Notes under the pieces: generated by a model
The model's database searches: none
Seen by the model: only the letters and a program-made list of their open reading frames with translations
What the model was told of the DNA's origin: nothing
Translations under genes and position numbers: made by a program
Source: Chryseobacterium lathyri
GTDB taxonomy: Bacteria; Bacteroidota; Bacteroidia; Flavobacteriales; Weeksellaceae
DNA: 64,000 nt
Assembly: GCF_003290185.1 (NCBI RefSeq)
Contig: NZ_QNFY01000002.1
Span: forward strand, 362,313 to 426,312
Reading direction: 5' to 3'
Part shown: piece after piece, positions 8,581 through 17,539 of the stretch
Layout of the letters: the number at the start of each line of letters is the position of its first letter
Numbering within the stretch: position 1 is the first letter of the stretch

Positions 8581-9942
8581 TTAATAATGACATTTACCAC
8601 ACTCAAGACCTCCAATTGCATCTACAGTGATCTTACCGCCATCCTGAGGATATTGTTTTTTCAACTTGTCATGTAGATTCTTGAAGTATTCTTTATTATA
8701 ACCGTTGTTCATATCAACCTCAGTAGTTCTGTGGCACTCGATACACCATCCCATCGTGAAGTCATTAGCCATCTGAACAACATTCATTGTATCAATTTTT
8801 CCGTGACAAGCTTTACATACAACATCAATTTTGTTGTTTGGATTCTTTTTATTGAAAGAATTGATGATCGCCTGCTCACCCGCTACTACGTGCTGAGAGT
8901 GGTTGAAGTACACGAAGTCTGGCATGTTGTGAATTCTAGTCCATTCAACTGGCTGTGTTTTTCCAGTGTACTGCTGTTTTGCAGGATCCCAGCCTGTAGC
9001 TGCATAGATCTTCTGGATCTCACCGTCGTAGAATGCTTTATCTTTTCCTGGCTCCATGTAGTGATCTGCGTTATACTCAGAAATTGTTCTGTGACAGTTC
9101 ATACACACGTTCATGGAAGGAATTTCAGATACTTTTCCGTATTTGGCACTGGAGTGACACAACTGACAGTCAATTTTCTGTTCTCCTGCGTGAATTTTGT
9201 GAGAGAAGTAGATAGGCTGTTCCGGCTTATATCCTTTGTAAACCCCGATCCACATGATCCAGTTCCAAACTCCATAAGCGGCCAGAAGGGCAAGGATACC
9301 CAGTACTGCTTTACCGATGTAGTGGTATTTCTCGTAGATTTCGCTGAAAGATTTAACTCTTGTTTCGTTAAGGCCGGCTAAGTCTTCAGATTGACCTAAT
9401 TTAACCAATTGTCTCAGTTTAATTAAGATCCAAACTAATAAACCTGCTATTGCAATAAGCGAAATAATAACAACGCTTGTGGTTGTTTTGTCTGCCGATG
9501 CTGCAGCTGCTCCGTCTGTTGCAGGCGCTTTGGCGTCAGTTTTTGCTGGCTCGGGAGCCGGAGGATTAGTTGTAAACGCTAAAATGTCGTCAATATCCTT
9601 ATCTGTAAGATTTGGAAACTGTAACATTTCGGTTTTGTTGTACTTTTCAAAAATCTCATTGGCGTATTTATCCCCAGAAGCTCTAAGAGCTTTGTTGTCT
9701 TTGATCCACTTGTGAAGCCAATCTTTGTCTACACCACCTTCTGTCTTTACTCGCTCTACAACCCCTTTTAAAGGAGGTCCTATTACTTGTTTATCCAGCG
9801 CGTGACATGCCGTACAATTCGCTTTGAAAAGTTTTTCGCCGTTTTTAGGATCGCCGTCTTGCCCGTAAATTGAAGCACTGGTTGATAGCAATAAGCCTAT
9901 CGCGATCAACGTTTGTTTATAATGCTTTCTCCAACTAATCAT
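8581..9942 (-). CDS. actA: Alternative complex III subunit ActA, multihaem cytochrome c
   Basis: A 453-residue multihaem cytochrome and the first gene of the act operon. It has a signal peptide (residues 1-28, ending YGQ), then a monohaem cytochrome c domain with CTACH at 43-47, an Ala/Pro-rich linker, one membrane segment at about 153-172 and a second at about 210-230. A pentahaem domain follows with CQLCH, CMNCH, CKACH, CIECH and CGKCH, the last almost at the C-terminus. That makes six haem-c sites, against five for the core ActA fold. The pentahaem part relays electrons from ActB. The extra N-terminal haem is probably an electron shuttle tethered to the complex. Confidence 0.94.
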   Translation of the reverse strand: MISWRKHYKQTLIAIGLLLSTSASIYGQDGDPKNGEKLFKANCTACHALDKQVIGPPLKGVVERVKTEGGVDKDWLHKWIKDNKALRASGDKYANEIFEKYNKTEMLQFPNLTDKDIDDILAFTTNPPAPEPAKTDAKAPATDGAAAASADKTTTSVVIISLIAIAGLLVWILIKLRQLVKLGQSEDLAGLNETRVKSFSEIYEKYHYIGKAVLGILALLAAYGVWNWIMWIGVYKGYKPEQPIYFSHKIHAGEQKIDCQLCHSSAKYGKVSEIPSMNVCMNCHRTISEYNADHYMEPGKDKAFYDGEIQKIYAATGWDPAKQQYTGKTQPVEWTRIHNMPDFVYFNHSQHVVAGEQAIINSFNKKNPNNKIDVVCKACHGKIDTMNVVQMANDFTMGWCIECHRTTEVDMNNGYNKEYFKNLHDKLKKQYPQDGGKITVDAIGGLECGKCHY

Positions 9943-9986
9943 TTAAATTATCTTATGTTAGTAAAATATTGAACCAATCAATTCGG

Positions 9987-9994
9987 CAAAAATA
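9987..9994 (-). promoter_or_regulatory. Candidate -7 element of the act operon promoter
   Basis: On the minus strand the sequence TATTTTTG fits the Bacteroidetes TAnnTTTG box and lies about 45 bases before the actA start. No convincing TTG -33 element is seen at the right distance, so confidence is limited. Confidence 0.4.
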
Positions 9995-10077
9995 ATATTT
10001 TTAACAGGAATTTAACGGTATATGGAAAAGGGAAAATATCATTTACGTTTAATTTGTATTGATTCTAAATAGTGTTG

Positions 10078-10109
10078 TTTGGTATAATTTTTTAATTTTA
10101 ATAGATTTG
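10078..10109 (+). promoter_or_regulatory. Bacteroidetes-type promoter of the SPOR-domain gene
   Basis: TTTG at 10078-10081 and TAGATTTG at 10102-10109 are separated by 20 bases. This matches the -33/-7 architecture recognised by the Bacteroidetes primary sigma factor. The start codon follows 15 bases later. Confidence 0.65.
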
Positions 10110-10124
10110 CAGAAACAAGTTTAA

Positions 10125-10673
10125 ATGAGAAATTTAATCAAAATATTTTCAATATTATCTTTATTTGGGTTTTATAGTGTTGAAGCCCAACAGGTTGTTC
10201 AGAAAGATACTCTTGCCGGAACAGAGCTGATTATGACTATGGATTCCAAAGTAAGCACTGCTTTGGGGGGAATTGAAGACAAATGTTCAAGGACTGCAGG
10301 TGGTCCTTCGGTGAGAGAAAATAATACAGACAGTGGAATTGTGACGAGTCCAAGGCCTCCAAAAATTTATGTTCCGAGCAGAGAACTGAGCAATGCGGAA
10401 ATTTGTCGTAAGAATCCAAGGATTTTAGGATTTAAGATCCAGATCACAACGGTGAAAAGTAACGAAGAGGCTAACGAAGTGAAATCTTATTTCAGAAAAA
10501 GATTCCCGAACCTAAAAGTGGAAACGGATGCTTCTTTAAGACCGAATTATAAAATTCTGGCAGGAAGTTATTTTACGAAACAAAGTGCAGCTTCAGACCT
10601 GTCAAAAATACGAGAATACTTCAAATCGGCCATCGCTGTACAATACAGAATTTTCTGTTCTGAAGCAAGATAA
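10125..10673 (+). CDS. Secreted SPOR-domain protein
   Basis: A 182-residue protein with a signal peptide (about 1-21, ending VEA) and a C-terminal SPOR-like domain (about residues 100-180: 'GFKIQITT', 'EANEVKSYF', 'YKILAGSYFTKQSA'). SPOR domains bind glycan strands stripped of stem peptides, mostly at division sites, so a periplasmic cell-wall role is likely. The middle (about 25-95) is a short unstructured linker. It is a single gene with its own promoter and is separated from the opposite-strand gene by a shared terminator. No catalytic domain is present. Confidence 0.85.
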   Translation: MRNLIKIFSILSLFGFYSVEAQQVVQKDTLAGTELIMTMDSKVSTALGGIEDKCSRTAGGPSVRENNTDSGIVTSPRPPKIYVPSRELSNAEICRKNPRILGFKIQITTVKSNEEANEVKSYFRKRFPNLKVETDASLRPNYKILAGSYFTKQSAASDLSKIREYFKSAIAVQYRIFCSEAR

Positions 10674-10695
10674 CGGAGATGAGATAACAAACTAA

Positions 10696-10720
10696 AGCTG
10701 GGAATTTTCCCGGCTTTTTT
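10696..10720. terminator. Terminator between convergent genes
   Basis: The hairpin AGCTGGGAA/TTCCCGGCT (one G-T pair) is followed by seven T on the plus strand. It lies between the SPOR gene and the convergent membrane-protein gene, whose stop codon overlaps the T run. Confidence 0.75.
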
Positions 10721-11997
10721 TATTGGTAATAAGTATCTAAAAACTGGAAGAAATCAGACATTCTGAACAGGTTATTAGTCAGTAAAAAAGCAAATAGAAT
10801 AACCAGTGTCAACACTAAAAATGATAAAATTTTTGGTTTCGTTCTGTAAGCGTAAAAAAGCCATCCCAAAAGCAGCGGATAGACAAAAATAAAATGCCCC
10901 GCGTAGATATAAGAAGTATGGAGTCCGAATCGCATAATGCAGTGAATCAGAATGTCAAACATGAATGAAATGGCAATAATCTGTACCAGTTTATTCTTAA
11001 AATTTTTAAAATAACTCCATAAAATAAGGGCGAGCAATATTATGATAAAAGCATAACAGAAAAAGGATGAATAGGGCTCCATTAAAAGGCCTTTGAAATT
11101 AAATCCTTTCATATTATGCTTATCCGTCGTCATAAAACTGGGAAACAGAATACTGCCCCCGAAAAAATAAGAAAGCATCATGTCCCAGTCCGGAATGGAT
11201 TCTACATTGGAGAACTTTTCATACTGCTGGTTGGTTTTGGAGAAGATATTTTCATATTTAAAATCTATTCTGAGCAAGTAAAGAAATGCAAAGCACACCG
11301 TGGCAAGTGCAACACGGAAAACTGCGTTTCCAAATTTTTTCCAGCTTCTGAAAACATCCTTTTCAAATAAAACGGGAATAAAAACTTTAGCCAGATTGGT
11401 GATGGTAATACCTCCAATGGTAATTCCGGCAAGCGTTAAGGCGGGTCCGGGTATCTTTTCTTCTTTTCTGAGTTTTACGGCTGCATAATAATTGTAAATA
11501 CATAGCAACAGCAAGGTGTAGGTGAAATTCTCCGGAGTAAAAGAAAGAATAATACTTGTAGAAAAAAATCCAAAAAACAAAACAAGCAGTAAGGTGATCT
11601 TTAATGGAAGTCTGATGATATTATTTAGGTACTTAAAAATCTGAACGATGCATAAGCTTATGGCTATATTGCTAAGCCATGCCAGGGTTAGTCTGAATGT
11701 TGCATTCATTTTTCCACCAGAAACAAAAAGAGAAAACTCCCGGACCCAATTGAAAAAATAGTAGGCCAAAGGATGTCTCTCAAAGCTTCCGCCGGTCATT
11801 ACAATCGCTTTGTTGTCAAAGCTGAAGTAGGCATCCCAGGGAATTCTGCTGTCAAAAATGATCCTGTAATGAAGAGCAATATAGGTGCCCAGTATTCCGT
11901 AACAGAGCAGGAAGAACATAAATACTGCTAATTCTGTGTAAGAAGATGGGAAGACCTGTTTTAATAGGTTGATGAGTTTTGTTTTAGTAAAAGACAC
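10720..11997 (-). CDS. Polytopic membrane protein, possibly DUF6080 family
   Basis: A 425-residue inner-membrane protein with about ten to twelve hydrophobic segments. A loop after the first helix contains 'RIPWDAYFSFDNKAIV' and 'FERHPLAYYFF'. An acidic/His loop between helices 1 and 2 is the arrangement of polyprenyl-phosphate-dependent glycosyltransferases (GT-C type). I think the family is DUF6080 but cannot confirm this. The start is GTG at 11997: an in-frame TGA lies two codons upstream and no better ATG exists nearby. It is a single gene with a -7-like box a few bases upstream. A role in transferring sugars or lipids across the membrane is inference. Confidence 0.7.
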   Translation of the reverse strand: MSFTKTKLINLLKQVFPSSYTELAVFMFFLLCYGILGTYIALHYRIIFDSRIPWDAYFSFDNKAIVMTGGSFERHPLAYYFFNWVREFSLFVSGGKMNATFRLTLAWLSNIAISLCIVQIFKYLNNIIRLPLKITLLLVLFFGFFSTSIILSFTPENFTYTLLLLCIYNYYAAVKLRKEEKIPGPALTLAGITIGGITITNLAKVFIPVLFEKDVFRSWKKFGNAVFRVALATVCFAFLYLLRIDFKYENIFSKTNQQYEKFSNVESIPDWDMMLSYFFGGSILFPSFMTTDKHNMKGFNFKGLLMEPYSSFFCYAFIIILLALILWSYFKNFKNKLVQIIAISFMFDILIHCIMRFGLHTSYIYAGHFIFVYPLLLGWLFYAYRTKPKILSFLVLTLVILFAFLLTNNLFRMSDFFQFLDTYYQ

Positions 11998-12011
11998 GTG
12001 TCAGTTTTTTG

Positions 12012-12019
12012 CAAAAATA
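12012..12019 (-). promoter_or_regulatory. Candidate -7 element, membrane-protein gene
   Basis: TATTTTTG on the minus strand, 14 bases before the GTG start, fits the TAnnTTTG consensus. If used, the transcript leader would be very short. Confidence 0.4.
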
Positions 12020-12020
12020 A

Positions 12021-12053
12021 AATAAAAAAGCTCACCAGACTTGGTGAGCTTTA
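12021..12053 (-). terminator. Terminator of the T9SS cargo gene
   Basis: On the minus strand the hairpin AAAGCTCACC/GGTGAGCTTT is followed by TTTTATTTT, about 20 bases after the stop of the gene at 12073-12987. Confidence 0.85.
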
Positions 12054-12072
12054 AAGATTATATGGAAAGTAA

Positions 12073-12987
12073 TTATTCTTTAATTATTTTTTCTGCTGTA
12101 GCTGTTCCATCTGCAAATTCAACCTGAAGCAAATATGCTCCTTTTGAAAGAGAAGAGATATCTACTTTGTCAGATGTTGATTTCAATACTGATTTTCCAG
12201 AAAGGTCTAAAACTGTTGAAGATTTGATTTTTTTATCAGTTTTAATATTGATCTCTCCTTTTGTTGGGTTAGGATAGATGTTTGTTGCTTTTGTTTTTGC
12301 TCCTACTTCATCAGTTGCAAGAGTTCCAGTTGTGATTTTTACATCATCAACCATAAACATATAAGCATTAGGGGAAACACACTGAATACCAATACGAACT
12401 GTTTGTCCAGCATAAGCATCTAGAGAATACGTTTTTTGTTCCCAGTTTGGATAAGGAGCTGATAATGAGGCGGCACCTGAAATAATAGTAAAATTTGCAG
12501 AAGATGTAGGGGTACCTGAACCAATATATACGCCAATTTTATATTTCTCCAATCCATACGAGTTAGACATTGATTTTACCCATAATGAAAGTGAATTAGA
12601 AGCGGCTCCTAATGTTACGGAAGGAGATATAAGCCAGTCATTGTTGGCAGTAGCAATATCTGGAACACCTGCCCAACAAGCAGCATATTTTTGACCACTG
12701 TGAGGATCGAAATTTCTCACCTCTGTTCCTGTTGTTGCATTAGTTACACCAGCAGCAGCAGGGTTAAAAATTTGATATGCCATAGGGGCACCAGCGTTAT
12801 TCCATGTTGGGTCGTCTGTTCCTCCTGTATAAGTGTTAAGTTGGTCTAGATCTAAGGTTTGCCAGTTACCAAATCCCGTAATTACGAAATCTGTGTAAGA
12901 ATCGAAATTTTCATTTAATAATACCGTTTGTGCTTGAGTAGTGGCTCCTGTAAGCATTAAGCTTAGAGATAGTAGAATTTTTTTCAT
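12073..12987 (-). CDS. T9SS-secreted protein with a cleaved-adhesin / choice-of-anchor J domain
   Basis: A 304-residue exported protein. It has a signal peptide (1-19, ending TQA), then a jelly-roll domain of the cleaved-adhesin / choice-of-anchor J type: 'LLNENFDSY' at the start, 'NDWLISPSVTL' in the middle, 'YMFMVDDVKI' at the end. From about residue 230 it has a type A T9SS C-terminal signal: 'NIYPNPTKGEINIKT', 'LDLSGKSV', 'SLSKGAYLLQVEF', 'EKIIKE'. The protein should cross the outer membrane through the type IX system and have its tail removed by the sortase. It probably binds carbohydrate or cell-surface ligands, but the ligand is not readable. A related protein is at 25324. Confidence 0.9.
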   Translation of the reverse strand: MKKILLSLSLMLTGATTQAQTVLLNENFDSYTDFVITGFGNWQTLDLDQLNTYTGGTDDPTWNNAGAPMAYQIFNPAAAGVTNATTGTEVRNFDPHSGQKYAACWAGVPDIATANNDWLISPSVTLGAASNSLSLWVKSMSNSYGLEKYKIGVYIGSGTPTSSANFTIISGAASLSAPYPNWEQKTYSLDAYAGQTVRIGIQCVSPNAYMFMVDDVKITTGTLATDEVGAKTKATNIYPNPTKGEINIKTDKKIKSSTVLDLSGKSVLKSTSDKVDISSLSKGAYLLQVEFADGTATAEKIIKE

Positions 12988-13072
12988 AATATTAATTTTT
13001 TCTAAAATTAGTAAAATTAATAATATGATGTAAATAATTTAGCAAAAGTGATGTAAAATTGTAATTTATTCG

Positions 13073-14614
13073 TCAAGAACTGCAGGAAAGTGTAGAACAT
13101 CCGGTGGTGTCATCATAAGCTGCAGGCCTTTTTACAGAAAATTCGGGATACAATTCTTGATAAGGATTTTCCAGAGCACGAGTGAGTTTTCCCAGCATTT
13201 CTGTTTTTCCGGTATCTATCTCTTCGATGCACTGATAAAGAAGATAATTTCTCAGTGTAAATTTTGGGTTTGACTGTTGCATAAGTGATAATGATTCTTC
13301 TTTTGAAATCGTGTTGGATGATAATCTTGCCTCATATTTCTTTGTAAAATCTTCAAGCTTTTTTATTTTCTCGTCATTCAAAACAGAGTAGGAAATATTT
13401 TCAAAAAGAGATTTAATATCGCTATTGGGACTCAATTTTTCCAGCTGATTAAAAAACAGCTTATAATCTAGGTGAAGTTCTTGCATCAACCCCTGCCAGT
13501 TAGTAAAAAATTCTTCATCACTCTCCCTCAATTCATCGAATCCAAATTTTTTGCATAGCATTTTATCATGAGCTTCCCAGAAATAGGTTCCATACCGGTT
13601 TAAAGTGTCTTCTAAAAACTTTTCGTCTTTAATGAGTGGATGAAGGGCATTTGCCAGCTGCCAGAGATTCCACTGCGATATCTGACCCTGTTTTCCAAAG
13701 GCGTATCTTCTTCCCGGAAGGTCAGTTGTATTCGGGGTAAAGTTCAGATCATATTCATCCATCATCGAATAGGGTCCGTAATCTATGGTCAGGCCTAAAA
13801 CAGACATATTATCAGTATTCATCACGCCATGAACAAACCCGACCCTGAACCATTCAGTCATAAGGTCTGCTGTCCTGGTGCCTATTTTTTCAAAAAAGTC
13901 TTTGTATTTCTGAACTCCGTCTGTTGTAATTTCCGGATAATAATTTTCAATCGTAAAATCTGCCAGATCCTGCAGGGTATTGTATTCCTTTTGTGCAGAA
14001 AGCAGTTCAAAATGCCCGAAACGGAGAAAGCTTTCTGCAGTTCTGATTACAACTGCTCCTTTTTCCAGCTGAGGATTTCCGTTATACATCATGTCCCTTA
14101 CCACATCTTCACCGGTAAAAGCAAGGCTTAAGGCTCTGGTTGTAGGAACTCCCAGGTGGTACATAGCTTCGCTCATCAGGTATTCACGTACTGAAGACCT
14201 CAGCACCGCTCTTCCGTCTGCATGCCTTGAGTATGGTGTTGCCCCGGCACCTTTCCATTGAATTTCTGTTTTCTTCCCATCTTTATTGATGATTTCCCCG
14301 GCCAGTATCGCTCTTCCGTCTCCCAGCTGTCCTGCCCAGTTTCCGAACTGATGCCCGGCATAAGCGGTAGCATACGTTTTTACATTTTCAGGAAGGTTAT
14401 TTCCTACGAGAAAATCCAGGTCTTTTTCTTCATATTGTCCTAGTCCGATCTCTTCGGATAAAACTTCATTAAGGGCAATTAGCTCTGGCTCATCAAAACC
14501 GGCCGGCTTTACAGTTGCAAATAAAACTTTAGGGGTGTTTCTCTGCATCGGGTTGCCGGAAAGATCTCCTGGAAATATATCGGTAAAAGGCTGTTTGATC
14601 TGTTCAATATTCAT
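13073..14614 (-). CDS. selO: Protein adenylyltransferase SelO (YdiU family)
   Basis: A 513-residue SelO pseudokinase-fold enzyme, which transfers AMP from ATP to Ser/Thr/Tyr of target proteins. Family blocks are 'YAGHQFGNWAGQLGDGRA', 'KGAGATPYSRHADGRAVLRS' and the catalytic-region motif 'GVMNTDNMS...IDYGPY' with its metal-binding Asp/Asn. The length is normal for bacterial SelO. The C-terminus ends CSTLSCSS, which keeps the cysteine at the place where animal SelO has selenocysteine. The start at 14614 gives the usual short N-terminus ('PFTDIFPGDLSG'). It is a monocistronic gene, with a terminator of the next operon 20 bases upstream. In E. coli SelO acts in redox stress; the targets here are unknown. 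Confidence 0.95.
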   Translation of the reverse strand: MNIEQIKQPFTDIFPGDLSGNPMQRNTPKVLFATVKPAGFDEPELIALNEVLSEEIGLGQYEEKDLDFLVGNNLPENVKTYATAYAGHQFGNWAGQLGDGRAILAGEIINKDGKKTEIQWKGAGATPYSRHADGRAVLRSSVREYLMSEAMYHLGVPTTRALSLAFTGEDVVRDMMYNGNPQLEKGAVVIRTAESFLRFGHFELLSAQKEYNTLQDLADFTIENYYPEITTDGVQKYKDFFEKIGTRTADLMTEWFRVGFVHGVMNTDNMSVLGLTIDYGPYSMMDEYDLNFTPNTTDLPGRRYAFGKQGQISQWNLWQLANALHPLIKDEKFLEDTLNRYGTYFWEAHDKMLCKKFGFDELRESDEEFFTNWQGLMQELHLDYKLFFNQLEKLSPNSDIKSLFENISYSVLNDEKIKKLEDFTKKYEARLSSNTISKEESLSLMQQSNPKFTLRNYLLYQCIEEIDTGKTEMLGKLTRALENPYQELYPEFSVKRPAAYDDTTGCSTLSCSS

Positions 14615-14637
14615 AGATCAAAGATATTAATTATAAA

Positions 14638-14670
14638 AGAAAAGACCTTCCAGATTATTGAAAGGTCTTG
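14638..14670 (-). terminator. Terminator of the ricT-gldH-PBP operon
   Basis: Minus-strand hairpin AAGACCTT/AAGGTCTT followed by TTCTTTTAT, 20 bases after the penicillin-binding protein stop. Confidence 0.75.
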
Positions 14671-14689
14671 TATATTTCTAAAAGAGAAT

Positions 14690-17068
14690 TTATTTATTGA
14701 AATCTACCTCATCGGTGGAGTGAAGATTGTCATTGATATTTTCTTCTTTCTTTTCCGGATTGTTTCTAGGTGTTGGCTCTACCGGTCTTGGATTTTTGAT
14801 CTCATCAATAGTCTGAAGTCCACCATCATCTCCATATCCTTCACCCAGGCCTTTTAAATTCGAACATCCGTCTTTCCAGTCTGATGGTCTGGTGAACTTA
14901 TCGTCAGGACTAATTCCCAGAGACTTGTCTGCCCATACCTTCTTCATGAAAATGGCCCATATTGGTAATGCCATTTTCGCACCCTGGCCTTCACCGGTTC
15001 CGAAGAAGTGAGTTGCTCTGTCTTCCCAACCTACCCAGGCTCCTGTTGCCAGTTTCGGGGTGATTCCCATGAACCAACCGTCAGAGTTGTTCTGTGTAGT
15101 ACCTGTTTTAGCCGCGATTTCCACGCCTTTTGAGATCCCTCTTCTTCCTAATTCTCCTGAAGCGGTACCGTATTGCGCAACACCCTTCATCAGCTCGATC
15201 ATGGTATAGGCGTACATTGGGTTCATTACTTCTTTCGGTTCTACATTTACTTCTTTGATCACTCTTCCGTTGGCATCTTCAATTCTCCAGATCATTTCCG
15301 GTTTATTGTAGTTTCCGTAGTTGGCGAAAGTACTGTAGGCACCAAGCATTTCATAAATGGTAATATCTGATGAACCTAAAGCAATAGTATTGTTTCTAGG
15401 GATGTCTTCTGTAACTCCCAGGTCTCTTGCTGTCTGAATAACGGCATCTACACCCGTCATTTCAATAAGACGAGCAGCTACCGGGTTTTGAGAGTGAGCC
15501 AGGGCATCTTTTAAAGTAAGCATTCCTCCTCTTCCCGGAACATGCCATCCTTTATGGTCATAAGTACCGTTGGAAACCGTAGAGCATGGCGTCATACCAA
15601 GTTTCATGATTGCTGTAGCATATACGAAAGGCTTGAATGTAGATCCCACCTGTCTTTTACCCTGCTTGATGTGGTCATACTGGAAATGCTGCCAGTCTAT
15701 GCCTCCTACCCATGCTTTGATCTCTCCACTTCCCGGAACCATAGACATTAAGCCTGCCTGTGCAATCTGTTTGTGGTATCTGATGGAGTCCCAAGGTGAC
15801 ATTTCAACCTCTTCTTCACCAGCCCACGTAAAGCGGGAAGTTTTTATTGGCTTATGGAATTCCAGTAAGATAGAATCTTCAGAAACTCCGGCGGCCTTCA
15901 GTTGTTTGTAACGACCGGTTCTTTTCATCGCCTGAGTCATTACGCTGGTTACCTGCTTATCCGTTAAATAGTAGAACGGTCTGTTTTTTCTGCCTCTCTG
16001 TTCAGCATCAAATCTTTTTTGAAGGTCTGTTAAATGCTCTTTGATGGACTCTTCTGCATATTTCTGCATTTTTGAATCAAGAGTTACATATATTTTTAAA
16101 CCGTCTTTGTAAAGATTAAGCTTCTTTCCTGTTTCTTTCTCGTAACCTTCAAGATACTTGTCGATTTCCTTTCTTAAATAGAATTTATAGTAAGCAGAAT
16201 AGTCATCATTGATGTTTTTGATCGGATGATAATCTACCTCAACAGGTGTATTAATTGCCTTATCATAGGTTGCCTGGTCTATATAACCCGTTTCAAACAT
16301 TTGCTGCAAAACAACATCTCTTCTTCGTTTTGCTCGTTCAGGATTTCTCATAGGGTTATTAGCGATAGGCGCTTCTAACATGGCTACGAAAACTGCTGCC
16401 TCCGGAAGGGTAAGTTGGGAAGTTGTTTTATTAAAATAAATTTTGGAAGCCATTTCAATACCGTTCGCATTGTATGTAAAGTCGAACTTGTTGAAATATA
16501 ATGTGATAATTTCTTCCTTAGTATATCGTTTTTCCAAGCTTACTGCAACGGACCATTCCTTTAGTTTCTGTATAACCCTTTTGATAGGGTTTTTAGATGG
16601 CTCTTTGGTAAATAGTAGTTTAGCAAGCTGCTGCGTGATTGTAGAACCCCCACCTCTGTCTCCTCCATATCTGACAGCTCTTAGAATAGATTTTAAATCA
16701 ATTCCCGAATGCTCTTTAAAACGCTCATCTTCCTTTGCCTGTAATGCATAGATAAGATAGGGAGGAAGCTGTTTGTAGGTAATTGGCTGTGTTTTTTCCT
16801 TTTCAAACTTCCCCAGTAAAATACCGTCCGATGAAATGATTTCAGAGGCGACATAGATATCAGGGTTTTCAAGTTCCTTTACATCCGGCATTTCTCCAAG
16901 AAATCCCTGGGAAACAGCAAAGAAAAGTCCTGAAATACCTAAAACTACCGCAATGAGTCCGATCCAAATGAATCTAACCCATCTTTTCCAAGAGGTATCT
17001 TTCTTTTTTTTGGGAGGAAGGGGGAAGGTTTTTCCCTTGTTTCCTGCATTTTGTCTGTTGTCTTCCAT
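14690..17068 (-). CDS. Class A penicillin-binding protein (PBP1A type)
   Basis: A 792-residue bifunctional peptidoglycan synthase. Order: a cytoplasmic basic N-terminus (about 1-30), one transmembrane helix (about 31-52), a GT51 glycosyltransferase domain ('ALQAKEDERFKEHSGID', 'GGSTITQQLAKLLF', 'KLKEWSVAVSLEKRYTKEEI'), and a transpeptidase domain with the active-site serine in 'GSTFKPF', the SxN motif 'SQNP' and KTGTT. A soluble tail of about 60 residues rich in Glu/Asn/Pro follows. It polymerises lipid II and cross-links stem peptides. The start lies 6 bases after the gldH stop. The pairing with gldH and ricT is familiar from Flavobacteriia. Confidence 0.95.
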   Translation of the reverse strand: MEDNRQNAGNKGKTFPLPPKKKKDTSWKRWVRFIWIGLIAVVLGISGLFFAVSQGFLGEMPDVKELENPDIYVASEIISSDGILLGKFEKEKTQPITYKQLPPYLIYALQAKEDERFKEHSGIDLKSILRAVRYGGDRGGGSTITQQLAKLLFTKEPSKNPIKRVIQKLKEWSVAVSLEKRYTKEEIITLYFNKFDFTYNANGIEMASKIYFNKTTSQLTLPEAAVFVAMLEAPIANNPMRNPERAKRRRDVVLQQMFETGYIDQATYDKAINTPVEVDYHPIKNINDDYSAYYKFYLRKEIDKYLEGYEKETGKKLNLYKDGLKIYVTLDSKMQKYAEESIKEHLTDLQKRFDAEQRGRKNRPFYYLTDKQVTSVMTQAMKRTGRYKQLKAAGVSEDSILLEFHKPIKTSRFTWAGEEEVEMSPWDSIRYHKQIAQAGLMSMVPGSGEIKAWVGGIDWQHFQYDHIKQGKRQVGSTFKPFVYATAIMKLGMTPCSTVSNGTYDHKGWHVPGRGGMLTLKDALAHSQNPVAARLIEMTGVDAVIQTARDLGVTEDIPRNNTIALGSSDITIYEMLGAYSTFANYGNYNKPEMIWRIEDANGRVIKEVNVEPKEVMNPMYAYTMIELMKGVAQYGTASGELGRRGISKGVEIAAKTGTTQNNSDGWFMGITPKLATGAWVGWEDRATHFFGTGEGQGAKMALPIWAIFMKKVWADKSLGISPDDKFTRPSDWKDGCSNLKGLGEGYGDDGGLQTIDEIKNPRPVEPTPRNNPEKKEENINDNLHSTDEVDFNK

Positions 17069-17074
17069 TTATGG

Positions 17075-17539
17075 TTACGGTTTAGCCGTTTCTACTTTTA
17101 CTCCAACGTCTTCAATTCCCGGAAGGTTGTCATTTCTCATCGCCTGGATCAGGCTGATTTCATATTTTCCTTTTCCCGGAAATTTATAGTTCATTTTATA
17201 CTGAAATAATGCCTCCTTCGTATCACCAAAACCTGTACCAAGCCATTCTCCGTTTGGTTTTGCCAGTACATAGTTCAGGGTATCTGTTTCCTTATTTTTG
17301 TTCTGGAGATTGGTGAAATTGACAATAAATCTTATATTGCTGTAAGGGTAACTGTTGTTATTTCTTACAACAAATATAATATTTTTAGGATTCTGCGGAT
17401 CTGAAACTTCAAGATTAAATTTTTGCTCACTTTTCTTATTCCATTTGTTATTAACGGAATTCATTATGACATTCTCTCCTGAAGAGGAATTGCAGCTAAA
17501 GAAAAGAATAAGAGGTAATAATCCTAAAATTTTACGCAT
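17075..17539 (-). CDS. gldH: Gliding motility lipoprotein GldH
   Basis: A 154-residue lipoprotein. The preferred start at 17539 gives MRKILGLLPLILFFSCNSSSG, a short signal with the lipobox FFSC. The longer reading up to 17704 runs inside ricT in another frame and would bury the signal, so it is rejected. The body ('VNNKWNKKSEQKFNLEV', 'NNNSYPYSNIRFIVNF', 'GEWLGTGFGDTKEALFQYK') matches GldH, a lipoprotein needed for gliding and T9SS function in Flavobacterium johnsoniae. Its start overlaps the ricT stop by 8 bases and its stop is 6 bases before the PBP gene. T9SS cargo proteins elsewhere in the window fit. Confidence 0.9.
   Translation of the reverse strand: MRKILGLLPLILFFSCNSSSGENVIMNSVNNKWNKKSEQKFNLEVSDPQNPKNIIFVVRNNNSYPYSNIRFIVNFTNLQNKNKETDTLNYVLAKPNGEWLGTGFGDTKEALFQYKMNYKFPGKGKYEISLIQAMRNDNLPGIEDVGVKVETAKP

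Noticed and set aside
8731..9381. 216-residue antisense ORF within actA
   Set aside because: It lies wholly opposite a certain multihaem gene and its composition is a shadow of the CxxCH-coding strand.
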